Under the pieces are notes generated by a model. It was not told where the DNA came from. It did no database searches and was given only the letters and a program-made list of their open reading frames with translations. Positions 49,447 to 57,827 of a DNA stretch of 64,000 bases are shown here, in pieces. Each line of letters opens with the position of its first letter. The first letter of the stretch is position 1. The stretch is from NCBI GenBank assembly GCA_964522445.1, contig CAZFUY010000002.1, forward strand, positions 1 through 64,000. Direction: 5' to 3'. A program made the position numbers and the translations under genes. The DNA is from CAZFUY01 sp964522445. GTDB lineage: Bacteria > Pseudomonadota > Gammaproteobacteria > SZUA-229.

Positions 49447-50802
49447 ATGACATCACCTAATAATAATTTTCATAAACACAGCTGGCACGAAGCACTTACC
49501 GTTTATGCAAAACCACGTATCCTTGGCATGTTTTTTCTGGGCTTCTCAGCAGGCCTGCCCTTTTTATTAGTTTTCTCTACTCTGTCTGCCTGGTTAAGTG
49601 ATTCTAATGTTAGTCGAACCACTATCGGCTTCTTTAGCTGGATCGGCATTATGTATTCAATTAAAATATTTTGGGCACCCATAGTTGATCGTATTCCCTT
49701 ACCTTTTATTAGTAAATTATTAGGCCAGCGCAGAAGCTGGCTTATTGTTGCACAATCAGGCATTGCATCAGGACTACTATTACTTGCCTACACAACACCA
49801 GATCAAAATCTTCAGCAATTTGCATTTTTTGCACTTCTCGTTGCTTTCTCTTCAGCTACTCAGGATATTGTTATTGATGCCTATCGCATAGAGGCTGTAG
49901 ATGAAGAATATCAGGCGGCTATGGCCGCTACTTATGTACTGGGTTATCGAATTGCAACACTGGCAGCCGGCGCAGGCGCTTTATACATTGCCGATTTTAT
50001 TAACTGGCAAGTTGCCTACTTAAGCATGGCAGCACTTACCGGCATAGGTATAGTAACAACTTTAATTATCAAAGAGCCTGAACATCAAATAAAAACCGAG
50101 ACACTGGCCTATGAAGAACAGCTAATTAATAAAATTGAACACACTGTCCATGCAAAAGGCACTTTACAAAAAATTACAGAATGGTTTGCCTCTGCCGTTA
50201 TTAGTCCTTTTGCTGAGTTTTTCAGACGCACAGGAAAATATGCCCTGTTAATTTTATTACTTATTGGCACTTACAGAATTACTGACATTACTATGGCTGT
50301 TATGGCCAACCCTTTTTATCTTGATCTGGGTTTTACTAAATCAGAAATTGCCAGTATTACAAAGTTATTTGGATTTTTTCTGACTATGGCAGGCGTTGCA
50401 ATCGGCGGCATTATGGTAATGCGATTTAATATCATGCGACCATTACTTCTAGGCGCACTATTAGTTATTGCAAGTAATTTACTGTTTGCCCTGCTCTCTG
50501 TCATTGGGCCAGAAATAACCATGCTTGCTCTGGTCATTAGCGCAGATAGTTTAGCTGGCGGCATAGCAACGGCTATTTTTATTGCTTATTTATCCAGCCT
50601 GACTAACAAAGCCTATACCGCGACACAATATGCGCTATTCAGTTCGATAATGACTTTATTTCCAAAAATAATTGCAGGATTCTCAGGCATTATTGTTGAT
50701 GCTTATGGCTATTTCACATTTTATATTTATTCTTCATTACTGGGCATACCTGCAATATTTATTATTATTTATTTAATCAGGAATGATAAAGAAGTTAATT
50801 AA
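49447..50802 (+). CDS. ampG: AmpG-type MFS permease
   Basis: A 451-residue 12-helix transporter of the AmpG branch, which imports anhydromuropeptides for cell-wall recycling and beta-lactamase induction. Family segments: PRILGMFFLGFSAGLPFLLV, FFSWIGIMYSIKIFWAPIVD, LLVAFSSATQDIVIDAYRIE and TNKAYTATQYALFSSIMTLF. No beta-lactamase regulator is near. Its stop overlaps the following convergent gene by 8 bp. Confidence 0.93.
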   Translation: MTSPNNNFHKHSWHEALTVYAKPRILGMFFLGFSAGLPFLLVFSTLSAWLSDSNVSRTTIGFFSWIGIMYSIKIFWAPIVDRIPLPFISKLLGQRRSWLIVAQSGIASGLLLLAYTTPDQNLQQFAFFALLVAFSSATQDIVIDAYRIEAVDEEYQAAMAATYVLGYRIATLAAGAGALYIADFINWQVAYLSMAALTGIGIVTTLIIKEPEHQIKTETLAYEEQLINKIEHTVHAKGTLQKITEWFASAVISPFAEFFRRTGKYALLILLLIGTYRITDITMAVMANPFYLDLGFTKSEIASITKLFGFFLTMAGVAIGGIMVMRFNIMRPLLLGALLVIASNLLFALLSVIGPEITMLALVISADSLAGGIATAIFIAYLSSLTNKAYTATQYALFSSIMTLFPKIIAGFSGIIVDAYGYFTFYIYSSLLGIPAIFIIIYLIRNDKEVN

Positions 50803-51238
50803 CTAATATCACTACCTGCCCAGATCCTGAAAATTTATATTCAGGCTCAATTAAATTTCTTGCCGAACGACTATTTTTATACACCCGGCCTGCTAGATCA
50901 TATTTAATATCAACACACACTGATTTAAAATAATTATTAATAAACTCAACAGCACAACCAAAAACCGGGTCATATGCATAGGCAATAAAATATTCTGAAT
51001 TTTGATGAGGCAATTGATTTAACATAGCTTCTGTTCGTCGTAGCACCAGTAGTTTTTTATTTATTACCTCAAAATAATTAACTTCGCCTTTACTGATTTT
51101 TGATATATCAATATAAATAATGCTTTCATCTTTATCAGCACCAATAAAGCCTGCAAACAATATATAAATAACAAACCCCAGCCCGGCCAGGCTCATTAAT
51201 TTAAATACTACTCGTAATAATAATTTTTTATCTTTCAT
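50795..51238 (-). CDS. membrane-anchored Rieske-like protein without cluster ligands
   Basis: A 147-residue protein with an N-terminal membrane anchor (about 12-31, FKLMSLAGLGFVIYILFAGF). The rest reads like a Rieske domain: ISKGEVNYFEVINKKLLVLR (strand region), FFIAYAYDP-like EYFIAYAYDPVFGCAVEF, and CVDIKYDLAGRVYKNSRSAR, which aligns with CxxHGSxYDxxGRVxxGPA. The ligand His pairs are absent (FGCAVEF and VCVDIKYD keep only Cys), so it probably binds no [2Fe-2S] cluster. Divergent from hemW, convergent with ampG. Function unknown; the family assignment is my reading of spacing. Confidence 0.65.
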   Translation of the reverse strand: MKDKKLLLRVVFKLMSLAGLGFVIYILFAGFIGADKDESIIYIDISKISKGEVNYFEVINKKLLVLRRTEAMLNQLPHQNSEYFIAYAYDPVFGCAVEFINNYFKSVCVDIKYDLAGRVYKNSRSARNLIEPEYKFSGSGQVVILVN

Positions 51239-51259
51239 AACAACTGATAATATATAAAC

Positions 51260-52414
51260 ATGCCCGAGATGAAAACACTTCCACCACTATCATTGTATAT
51301 CCACATCCCCTGGTGCATTCAAAAATGCCCTTATTGTGATTTTAATTCCCACACCCAAAAAGACGATTTACCTGAACAACAATACATTAATGCCCTACTG
51401 GAAGATCTGGAGCAACACCTGCCCATAATCTGGGGTCGCCGAGTTATTTCTATTTTTATTGGTGGTGGTACACCCAGTTTATTTTCACCCACCGCGCTGA
51501 ATCAGCTACTCAGTGGCATCAGAGCACGTATACAGTGTATCAGCAATCTTGAAATAACCATGGAAGCCAACCCCGGCACTTTCGAACAAAATAAATTTAA
51601 TGAGTTTTATGATATCGGCATCAACAGGTTGTCTATTGGCATACAAAGTTTTGACAATGAAAAACTAAAATTACTTGGCCGCATTCATAATAGTAATGAA
51701 GCTATAGCTGCAATTGAAACTGCTAAATCAGCAGGTTTCAGAAATATTAATCTGGATTTAATGTTTGGTTTACCCAGTCAAAATATCCAGCAGGGCATTA
51801 ATGACTTACAAATGGCTATTGATTTAAAACCCACTCATATTTCCTGGTATCAGTTAACCATTGAGCCTAATACTTTCTTTTATTCACAACCACCCGTGGT
51901 TGCAGATGACGATACCATCTGCGACCTGCAACAACAGGGGCAAACATTATTAGCAGAAAATGGATTTAATCAATATGAAATTTCTGCCTACGCAAAAGAT
52001 AATAAACAGTGCCAGCATAATCTTAACTACTGGCAATTTGGTGATTATCTGGGCATAGGTGCGGGCGCTCATGGAAAAATAACGCGATGTGACAATCAAA
52101 GCATTACTCGCTACTGGAAGTTAAAGCAACCACAGGCATATATGAATGCAGTAGCTGAAGAAAAAATTTCTGGCTCTCAGCCATTACAAACTCAGGATCG
52201 AATATTTGAATTCATGCTGAATGCATTAAGATTAAGACAGGGATTTGATCTGGCAACATTTGAATTACATACAGGATTATCAAAAGAGAGTATTTTGCCT
52301 GCCTGCCAGCAGGCCATCGACAAAGGGCTACTCAAACAGTCTAATCAGCATCTTGAGGCAACAGACTTAGGTTACCGATTTTTAAATGATCTTATTAATT
52401 TATTTGCTGAGTAA
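51260..52414 (+). CDS. hemW: heme chaperone / radical SAM protein HemW
   Basis: A 384-residue radical SAM protein that inserts heme into respiratory proteins. The cluster motif CIQKCPYC (about 19-26) lacks the fourth Cys of HemN, and the sequence SLYIHIPWCIQKCPYCDFNS is diagnostic of HemW. Further: IFIGGGTPSLFS, INRLSIGIQSFD, NLDLMFGLPSQ and the C-terminal HemN_C-like region. An ATG three codons later is an alternative start. In E. coli it lies next to rdgB; here it is not. hemN is present separately at 36711. Confidence 0.95.
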   Translation: MPEMKTLPPLSLYIHIPWCIQKCPYCDFNSHTQKDDLPEQQYINALLEDLEQHLPIIWGRRVISIFIGGGTPSLFSPTALNQLLSGIRARIQCISNLEITMEANPGTFEQNKFNEFYDIGINRLSIGIQSFDNEKLKLLGRIHNSNEAIAAIETAKSAGFRNINLDLMFGLPSQNIQQGINDLQMAIDLKPTHISWYQLTIEPNTFFYSQPPVVADDDTICDLQQQGQTLLAENGFNQYEISAYAKDNKQCQHNLNYWQFGDYLGIGAGAHGKITRCDNQSITRYWKLKQPQAYMNAVAEEKISGSQPLQTQDRIFEFMLNALRLRQGFDLATFELHTGLSKESILPACQQAIDKGLLKQSNQHLEATDLGYRFLNDLINLFAE

Positions 52415-52463
52415 TGGTTGGGTTATATTTATTCATGCCTTCTAAGGCAGATAATATCCTTAA

Positions 52464-52610
52464 AAAAAATAAAATCTTGAGCCACAGAGGCACGGAGGTT
52501 TTTTATTGTTTATGCTTCGCATAAATACATGTATAGATGTTTTCCTGTGCACAGCACAAACCATATATAGCTTTTCTCTGTGACCTCCGTGGTTCAAGAT
52601 TTTATTTTTT
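52464..52610. repeat. 147-bp inverted-repeat element (CACAGAGGCAC... family)
   Basis: Arms of about 35 bp, 52464-52498 (AAAAAATAAAATCTTGAGCC then ACAGAGGCACGGAGG) and 52576-52610, pair with few mismatches around a 77-nt interior. It lies between converging hemW and the DUF4124 gene. A related but less perfect copy is at about 35391-35470. A mobile palindromic element is likely, possibly serving as terminator. Confidence 0.65.
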
Positions 52611-52621
52611 AACCTTAATAA

Positions 52622-53143
52622 CTATTTCCCATTAACTGCTTTTTGCTGTGCCTCAGATCTTTGATCCATAAGCCCCTGAATATTCTGCGCACCCTGAATT
52701 AAATTTTGCATTCCTTCCGGGGTGTAAGGATTTTCCATCTGATAAGGCTCAATTTTACCTCCGCCTTTTTTATTCTTTTTATTTTTATCCTTCTTATTTA
52801 ATGAAATTAAGCCGCCAAAGCTGCTTGCCTCCTCTTCCTCCTCAGTGATTTTCACCGCCTGCACTATATTCGTATCCGGCCTTAAATGCTTCGCTTCAGA
52901 GTCCTGGCCCACAGGCTTAATACCACTAAAATGCGTACGCCCCTGGTCATCCACCCACTTATAGACCGTGACATCTTTATCTGTCACCACGGATGAAATA
53001 TTTTCAGGTAATTTGGCCTTTTTTGCCGACGGATCAAGTATGCCACCTAAAAAATCAGGCATTTTACCCCCACCCATAATAAAGTATGGTACTGCCAGCA
53101 TGATTACCACTACAAAAATCATCTTAAATAAAAGCATTTTCAT
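52622..53143 (-). CDS. exported DUF4124 protein
   Basis: A 173-residue protein with an N-terminal hydrophobic segment (MLLFKMIFVVVIMLAVPYF), a DUF4124 motif VYKWVDDQGRTHFSGIKPVG at about 62-81, then an acidic stretch and a Lys/Gly-rich stretch (NKKDKNKKNKKGGG) before a Gln-rich C-terminus. It resembles the protein at 46311-46946 only in the DUF4124 motif. Function unknown. Convergent with hemW and divergent from rpmE, whose promoter lies in the spacer. Confidence 0.82.
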   Translation of the reverse strand: MKMLLFKMIFVVVIMLAVPYFIMGGGKMPDFLGGILDPSAKKAKLPENISSVVTDKDVTVYKWVDDQGRTHFSGIKPVGQDSEAKHLRPDTNIVQAVKITEEEEEASSFGGLISLNKKDKNKKNKKGGGKIEPYQMENPYTPEGMQNLIQGAQNIQGLMDQRSEAQQKAVNGK

Positions 53144-53237
53144 TCAGTTTTTCTCTTAATAGCTATTTAAATTTTAATAAAGAACCTTATAGATTATTGC
53201 CTGCATTTGGTAATTTACAAGTTTTCCTGTCAAATGC

Positions 53238-53266
53238 TTGCCCATAAATGCTGGAAAGAGTAATAT
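53238..53266 (+). promoter_or_regulatory. rpmE: predicted sigma-70 promoter of rpmE
   Basis: TTGCCC (53238-53243) and TAATAT (53261-53266) with a 17-bp spacer, leading into a 42-base leader before the rpmE ATG. Strong match for a ribosomal protein promoter. Confidence 0.6.
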
Positions 53267-53308
53267 ACGCGGCTCTTTACGGCAGCAACTTAAATTAGAG
53301 GACTCGAC

Positions 53309-53515
53309 ATGAGGCCAGAGATACACCCAGAATACAACGACATCAATGTAACTTGCAGCTGTGGCAATAATTTCGTTACACGCTCTACTTACACCAAAGA
53401 AGCTCTGACTATTGAGATTTGCTCTCAATGCCACCCCTTCTACACAGGTAAGCAAAAAGTTATGGATACTGCGGGTCAGATTGAGAAATTCAATAAGCGT
53501 TTCGGTAAGAAATAA
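53309..53515 (+). CDS. rpmE: 50S ribosomal protein L31
   Basis: A 68-residue L31 of the zinc-binding (Cys-plus) type: VTCSCGNNF and ICSQCHPFYTGKQKVMDTAG carry the metal Cys. The opening MRPEIHPEYNDINVTCSCG is diagnostic. GAGGA precedes the ATG. A promoter (53238-53266) and a terminator (53540-53570) bracket it, so it is probably monocistronic; the downstream thermonuclease gene lies beyond the terminator hairpin. Confidence 0.98.
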   Translation: MRPEIHPEYNDINVTCSCGNNFVTRSTYTKEALTIEICSQCHPFYTGKQKVMDTAGQIEKFNKRFGKK

Positions 53516-53528
53516 GACATCTTATCTC

Positions 53529-54320
53529 ATGCAGTTATCAAAAAGGACACTACCTGTTAGTGTCCTTTTTTGTGCTTTAGGTTTTTATAGTCAGATTACC
53601 ACAGCGGCCTGTCCACCTAGCCATATCGATGAGGCCGTTGAAGTTCAGCACATTATTGATGGTGACACAGTAAAACTTAAAGACGGGCGAAAAGTTCGTC
53701 TGATCGGCATTGATACCCCTGAACTTGGCAGAAACAATCGTCCCACCCAGGCTTACGCCAGCAAAGCCAGAGCAGCTCTTGTTAAGCTGCTTAAACAATC
53801 CAGCAATCAGGTTGGCCTGAGCTTTGGGGCAGAGCACCACGATAAATACAAACGTACTCTGGCTCATCTCTATACGCCCAATGGCAGCAATATCCAGACT
53901 TTTCTATTAACAAACGGTTATGCAACCGCTTTTACCACACCGCCCAATGATCGTTTTTCTGATTGCTACAAAGCAGCCGAACTTAAAGCTATAAATAAGC
54001 AGCACGGCATCTGGTCACTGGATAAATATAAAATTAAACACATCAACCAGCTAACCACTAAAGACAATGGCTTCCAGCGCATTGAAGGCAGAGTCACCAA
54101 CACATCACAAAGCAAAAAAGCATTCTGGATTAAGCTACAGGACAATCTAAAAATACGCATTGCTAACAAGGACTTATACAATTTTGATAGTTACAGCCTT
54201 AATCAGCTAAAAGGGAAAAATATCCGCATTCGAGGATGGCTTCATACACAGAAAAGAGGTTATTTTATGGCATTACGCCACCCTTCGGCTCTAACAACTC
54301 AAATAAGGCCAGCCAAATAA
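53529..54320 (+). CDS. exported thermonuclease-like (SNase) protein
   Basis: A 263-residue nuclease of the staphylococcal nuclease family. I take ATG at 53529-53531, giving a signal peptide (MQLSKRTLPVSVLFCALGFY then SQITTA) followed by the mature ACPPSHIDEAVEVQ; an earlier frame start would overlap rpmE. The SNase core has VQHIIDGDTVKLKDGRKVRL, RLIGIDTPELG (Arg/Asp/Glu catalytic set) and HHDKYKRTLAHLY (second Arg). The C-terminal extension (about 175-263) resembles an OB-like tail. It could degrade extracellular or incoming DNA. A terminator hairpin lies in its first codons. Confidence 0.85.
   Translation: MQLSKRTLPVSVLFCALGFYSQITTAACPPSHIDEAVEVQHIIDGDTVKLKDGRKVRLIGIDTPELGRNNRPTQAYASKARAALVKLLKQSSNQVGLSFGAEHHDKYKRTLAHLYTPNGSNIQTFLLTNGYATAFTTPPNDRFSDCYKAAELKAINKQHGIWSLDKYKIKHINQLTTKDNGFQRIEGRVTNTSQSKKAFWIKLQDNLKIRIANKDLYNFDSYSLNQLKGKNIRIRGWLHTQKRGYFMALRHPSALTTQIRPAK
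53540..53570 (+). terminator. Rho-independent terminator of rpmE, inside next gene's signal codons
   Basis: AAAAAGGACACTA (53540-53552) pairs perfectly with TAGTGTCCTTTTT (53558-53570) with a 5-nt loop and a T tail. It is 24 bp beyond the rpmE stop. It overlaps the signal-peptide codons of the thermonuclease-like gene starting at 53529. Confidence 0.85.
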
Positions 54321-54398
54321 TCACGCAAAAAATGAGTCAAGGTGCTAATATAGCCGACCAAAATATGCATCTATTTAACCAGAAAAAAGCCGATTTAA

Positions 54399-55625
54399 AT
54401 GAACGATGAAGATAAAAAAGCAGCGCTTGAATACCATGAACATGGTCGCCCCGGCAAAATAGCCACCGAATTAACCAAACCCTGCAATACCCAGAGAGAT
54501 TTATCTCTGGCTTATACCCCGGGCGTTGCTGAACCTGTACTGGCGATAGCCAATAATCCTGAAGATGCCTACAAATATACTGCCAAAGGCAATCTAATCG
54601 GCGTAATTACCGATGGTAGCGCCGTACTAGGTCTGGGTAATGTTGGCTCACTAGCAGGCAAACCCGTTATGGAAGGCAAGGCAGTATTATTCAAACGCTT
54701 TGCTAATATCGATGTTTTTGACATCGAAGTCGATGCAGAAACACCACAGGACTTCATTGATACCGTGGTTCGAATTGCCCCCACATTTGGCGGTATTAAT
54801 CTTGAAGACATCACCTCTCCTCGCTGTTTCGAGATAGAAAAAAAGCTGGATGAATTACTGGATATCCCTGTTTTCCATGATGACCAGCATGGCACAGCTA
54901 TTATTATTGCCGCCGGTCTGCTTAATGCAATGGAGTTGCAGGAAAAGAAAATAGAAACCGCAAAGATTGTCTGCATGGGCGCAGGTGCAGCAGGCATTGC
55001 CTCGATGCGACTACTGGTAGGTTTGGGCGCTAAAAAAGAAAACCTGTATATGCTAGATCGCAAAGGTGTTATTCACACTGAGCGCAATGACCTGAACCCT
55101 TACAAAGCAGAATTCGCTAGCAAAACTGAACGCCGTACGGCTATGGATGCAATGCAGGGAGCCGATATATTTATTGGCGTATCCGGGCCAGATTTAATGA
55201 CCCCCGACATGCTTCGCGTAATGGCTCCCAAACCCATTGTATTTGCATTATCCAACCCTAATCCCGAAATCAAACCCGAGCTTGCCCACAGCACTCGCGA
55301 TGATGTGCTTATGGCAACAGGTCGCAGCGATTACCCTAATCAGGTTAACAATGTTTTGGGCTTTCCCTATATTTTCCGAGGCGCACTGGATGTAAGAGCC
55401 ACCAGTATCACACTGGAAATGCGCATTGCGGCAGTAAAAGAAATCTGCGATTTAACGCATGTAAAAGTACCCCAGGAAGTTTTAGATGCCTATGGTCTGG
55501 AGCATCTTGAATTTGGCCCAGATTATATTATCCCCAAACCACTTGACCCACGACTCCTTGAGCGCGTGCCTAAAGCCGTTGCACAGGCAGCTATTGATAG
55601 TGGTGTTGCGCAAATAAAACCCTGA
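54399..55625 (+). CDS. NADP-dependent-type malic enzyme, short form
   Basis: A 408-residue malic enzyme that decarboxylates malate to pyruvate. Motifs: DLSLAYTPGVAEP with the catalytic Tyr, VMEGKAVLFK with Lys, the metal Asp/Glu pair in NLEDITSPRCFEIEKKL and FHDDQHGTAII, and the dinucleotide fold VCMGAGAAGIASMRLL. The phosphotransacetylase-like domain that follows in E. coli MaeB is absent. It is followed by mdh 180 bp later, the two linked by a REP-like element. Confidence 0.93.
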   Translation: MNDEDKKAALEYHEHGRPGKIATELTKPCNTQRDLSLAYTPGVAEPVLAIANNPEDAYKYTAKGNLIGVITDGSAVLGLGNVGSLAGKPVMEGKAVLFKRFANIDVFDIEVDAETPQDFIDTVVRIAPTFGGINLEDITSPRCFEIEKKLDELLDIPVFHDDQHGTAIIIAAGLLNAMELQEKKIETAKIVCMGAGAAGIASMRLLVGLGAKKENLYMLDRKGVIHTERNDLNPYKAEFASKTERRTAMDAMQGADIFIGVSGPDLMTPDMLRVMAPKPIVFALSNPNPEIKPELAHSTRDDVLMATGRSDYPNQVNNVLGFPYIFRGALDVRATSITLEMRIAAVKEICDLTHVKVPQEVLDAYGLEHLEFGPDYIIPKPLDPRLLERVPKAVAQAAIDSGVAQIKP

Positions 55626-55639
55626 TATTTTTATACATT

Positions 55640-55707
55640 TGTAGGAGCGGCTTTAGCCGCGATATTATTTTGTTTGAAGATAGATCGTGGCTAAAGCCGC
55701 TCCTACA
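55640..55707. repeat. REP-like 68-bp palindromic unit, copy 1
   Basis: Left arm TGTAGGAGCGGCTTTAGCCG then CGAT (55640-55663) and right arm (55684-55707) form an inverted repeat around 20 nt. It lies between the malic enzyme and mdh genes. Copy 2 at 56752-56819 is almost identical but inverted. Confidence 0.85.
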
Positions 55708-55805
55708 AATTCACAATCATTCCCAGAAAATCAGCATAGCTAAATCCAGCTGCTACACTCAATCTGTAATCAAATATAAAAACAATCAGATCAGGAATCC
55801 CCGCC

Positions 55806-56735
55806 ATGAATAAAATTACCGTAGTCGGTGCAGGTCGAGTAGGCGAAGCCGCAGCTCAGTTTATTGCCAGCCGCGACCTTTGTCAGGAAGTCGCATTAGT
55901 TGATATTAATGATGGCGCAGCTTCAGGTGCTGCACTGGATGTTCAGGAAGTCGCACCTTTATTTTCTTTTGATACCCAACTAAAAGGCGGCTCTGATCCC
56001 GAACTAATGGCGGACTCAGATCTAATTATTGTCACTGCAGGCATTCCACGTAAACCGGGTATGTCACGATCAGACGTTCTGGAAACCAATGTAAAAATTG
56101 CCGATCAGGTTATCGACAACACCCTTAAATATGCGCCCAATGCCAAAATGTTATTTGTCTCCAACCCGGTTGATATTCTTACTTATCGCGCCTGGAAAAA
56201 AACAGGCTGGTCTCGTAATCGTATTTTTGGCCAGGCAGGCGTACTCGACTCAACTCGCATGGCCAGCTTTATTGCCATGGAAACAGGTTACTCAGCACTG
56301 GATATTGATGCCATGGTTTTAGGTGGTCATGGCGACACGATGGTTCCTATGATGCGCTATACAACTATTTCTGGCATTCCTGTGAGTAATTTTATAGAGC
56401 AGAAAACCATAGATGAAATTGTTACCCGTACCCGCAATGGCGGTGCAGAAATTTTATCCTTACGCCAAAACAGCAGCGCATTTGATGCCCCCGCTGCCGC
56501 TGTTGCAGAAATGGTTGATGCCATTGTGCATGACAGAAAACGTATTATGCCCACCGTCGCTATACTGGAAAATGAATACGGCTGTAATGAAATTGCCATA
56601 GGCGTACCCTGCGTACTGGGCAAAGACGGCATGGAAAAAATTATCTCTCTAAAACTTAATAAAGAAGAACAGGAAAATTTTAATAGCTCAGTATCTGCTG
56701 TTCAGGAAGATATAAAGATTTTAGATACACTTTAA
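55806..56735 (+). CDS. mdh: malate dehydrogenase (LDH-like type)
   Basis: A 309-residue NAD-dependent malate dehydrogenase. The NAD fold is TVVGAGRVGEAAAQFIA, the catalytic His is in VLGGHGDTMVPM, and substrate specificity is set by R in GIPRKPGMSRSD (Arg at the loop position, typical of malate and not lactate). This LDH-like class is distinct from the E. coli Mdh family and is found in many alphaproteobacteria and some other bacteria. REP-like units flank it on both sides. Confidence 0.95.
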   Translation: MNKITVVGAGRVGEAAAQFIASRDLCQEVALVDINDGAASGAALDVQEVAPLFSFDTQLKGGSDPELMADSDLIIVTAGIPRKPGMSRSDVLETNVKIADQVIDNTLKYAPNAKMLFVSNPVDILTYRAWKKTGWSRNRIFGQAGVLDSTRMASFIAMETGYSALDIDAMVLGGHGDTMVPMMRYTTISGIPVSNFIEQKTIDEIVTRTRNGGAEILSLRQNSSAFDAPAAAVAEMVDAIVHDRKRIMPTVAILENEYGCNEIAIGVPCVLGKDGMEKIISLKLNKEEQENFNSSVSAVQEDIKILDTL

Positions 56736-56751
56736 AATATATTCCCTGGTA

Positions 56752-56819
56752 TGTAGGAGCGGCTTTAGCCGTGATTTATCTTTAAACAAAATAATATCGC
56801 GGCTAAAGCCGCTCCTACA
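56752..56819. repeat. REP-like 68-bp palindromic unit, copy 2 (inverted)
   Basis: Arms 56752-56775 and 56796-56819 around a 20-nt centre. Its sequence equals the reverse complement of copy 1 at 55640-55707 apart from a few positions, including the central spacer. It follows the mdh stop by 16 bp. Confidence 0.85.
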
Positions 56820-56912
56820 GTTACTTCATTTAATAACTTCACTATTTTTATCAAATTCCTTTATTTCTAAAAACACCCATCAGATTTCAAAACATGTGTA
56901 AAATACACAGCC

Positions 56913-57812
56913 ATGACAAAGCCCCGCGCCTATTTAATCGACTCCAGTATTTATATTTTCCGTGCCTGGCACGTATATGACGATTCCATTACCGATATTG
57001 ATGGCAATCCCACTAATGCCGTTTATGGTTTTACTGAATTTCTCTACCAGCTAATTCAGCAAAAAAAACCTGAATACATCGCCTGTGCTTTTGATGCGCA
57101 CCAGACAGATTCATATCGTCGTGAAATTTTTCCTGAATACAAAGCCAATCGACCACCCGCACCAGAAGAATTAATTGTGCAATTTAAATACTGCCGTGAG
57201 TTTTGTCGTGCTGCCGGTATTGCAGAATTTGGCAGCAATCGTTTTGAAGCCGATGACATTATCGGCACTTTAGCAACACGCTTACGAGACGAGGGTTATG
57301 ACATCACAATTGTCAGCGCAGACAAAGACCTTACTCAGTTAATATTAGGCGACAAAGATGCCTGGTGGGATTTTGCACGAGGCAATGTTTTAAATGATAA
57401 AGGGGTAGAAAAAAACTTTGGCGTCAGACCAGAACAAATAGCAGACATGCTCGCTTTAGCTGGTGATAAAGTTGATAACATCCCTGGCATTCCTGGCGTG
57501 GGTTATAAAATGGCATCCAATATTTTGCAGAAATATAAAAACATAGAAAGCGTCTTAGAAAATATTGAGAATATTTCAAAAATGAAATTCCGTGGTTCTG
57601 CTCGTATTCAAAATCTGGTTGATGAACATCAGCACCTTTTGCCAATGAACAAACAACTAACAACCATTGTTACAGATGCCGTTTTTGACAATCATAAAGA
57701 TGACATACACTGGAATAGCATTAATGAAGATGCTTTTCATGAGATATCTGACCAGCTTGATATCAGTGATGCTCGACGACATCGCTGGTTAAATATTATC
57801 CAGAATCTCTAA
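56913..57812 (+). CDS. 5'-3' exonuclease (Pol I N-domain-like, ExoIX-type)
   Basis: A 299-residue flap-endonuclease/exonuclease-like protein matching the N-terminal domain of DNA polymerase I. Metal-site acidic residues are seen in YLIDSSIYIFRAWH, CAFDAHQTDSYRREIFPEYK, NRFEADDIIGTLA and VSADKDLTQLIL. The helix-3-turn-helix is VDNIPGIPGVGYKMASNIL. The protein is a stand-alone exonuclease, without a polymerase domain. It lies between mdh and the rluE-type gene, 15 bp before the latter. Confidence 0.93.
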   Translation: MTKPRAYLIDSSIYIFRAWHVYDDSITDIDGNPTNAVYGFTEFLYQLIQQKKPEYIACAFDAHQTDSYRREIFPEYKANRPPAPEELIVQFKYCREFCRAAGIAEFGSNRFEADDIIGTLATRLRDEGYDITIVSADKDLTQLILGDKDAWWDFARGNVLNDKGVEKNFGVRPEQIADMLALAGDKVDNIPGIPGVGYKMASNILQKYKNIESVLENIENISKMKFRGSARIQNLVDEHQHLLPMNKQLTTIVTDAVFDNHKDDIHWNSINEDAFHEISDQLDISDARRHRWLNIIQNL

Positions 57813-57827
57813 ATAGTTTTTTATCAC

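Noticed and set aside
53412..53528. Longer start for the thermonuclease-like gene
   Set aside because: It would overlap rpmE by about 100 bp and precede the signal peptide with unrelated residues; ATG 53529 gives a proper signal peptide.
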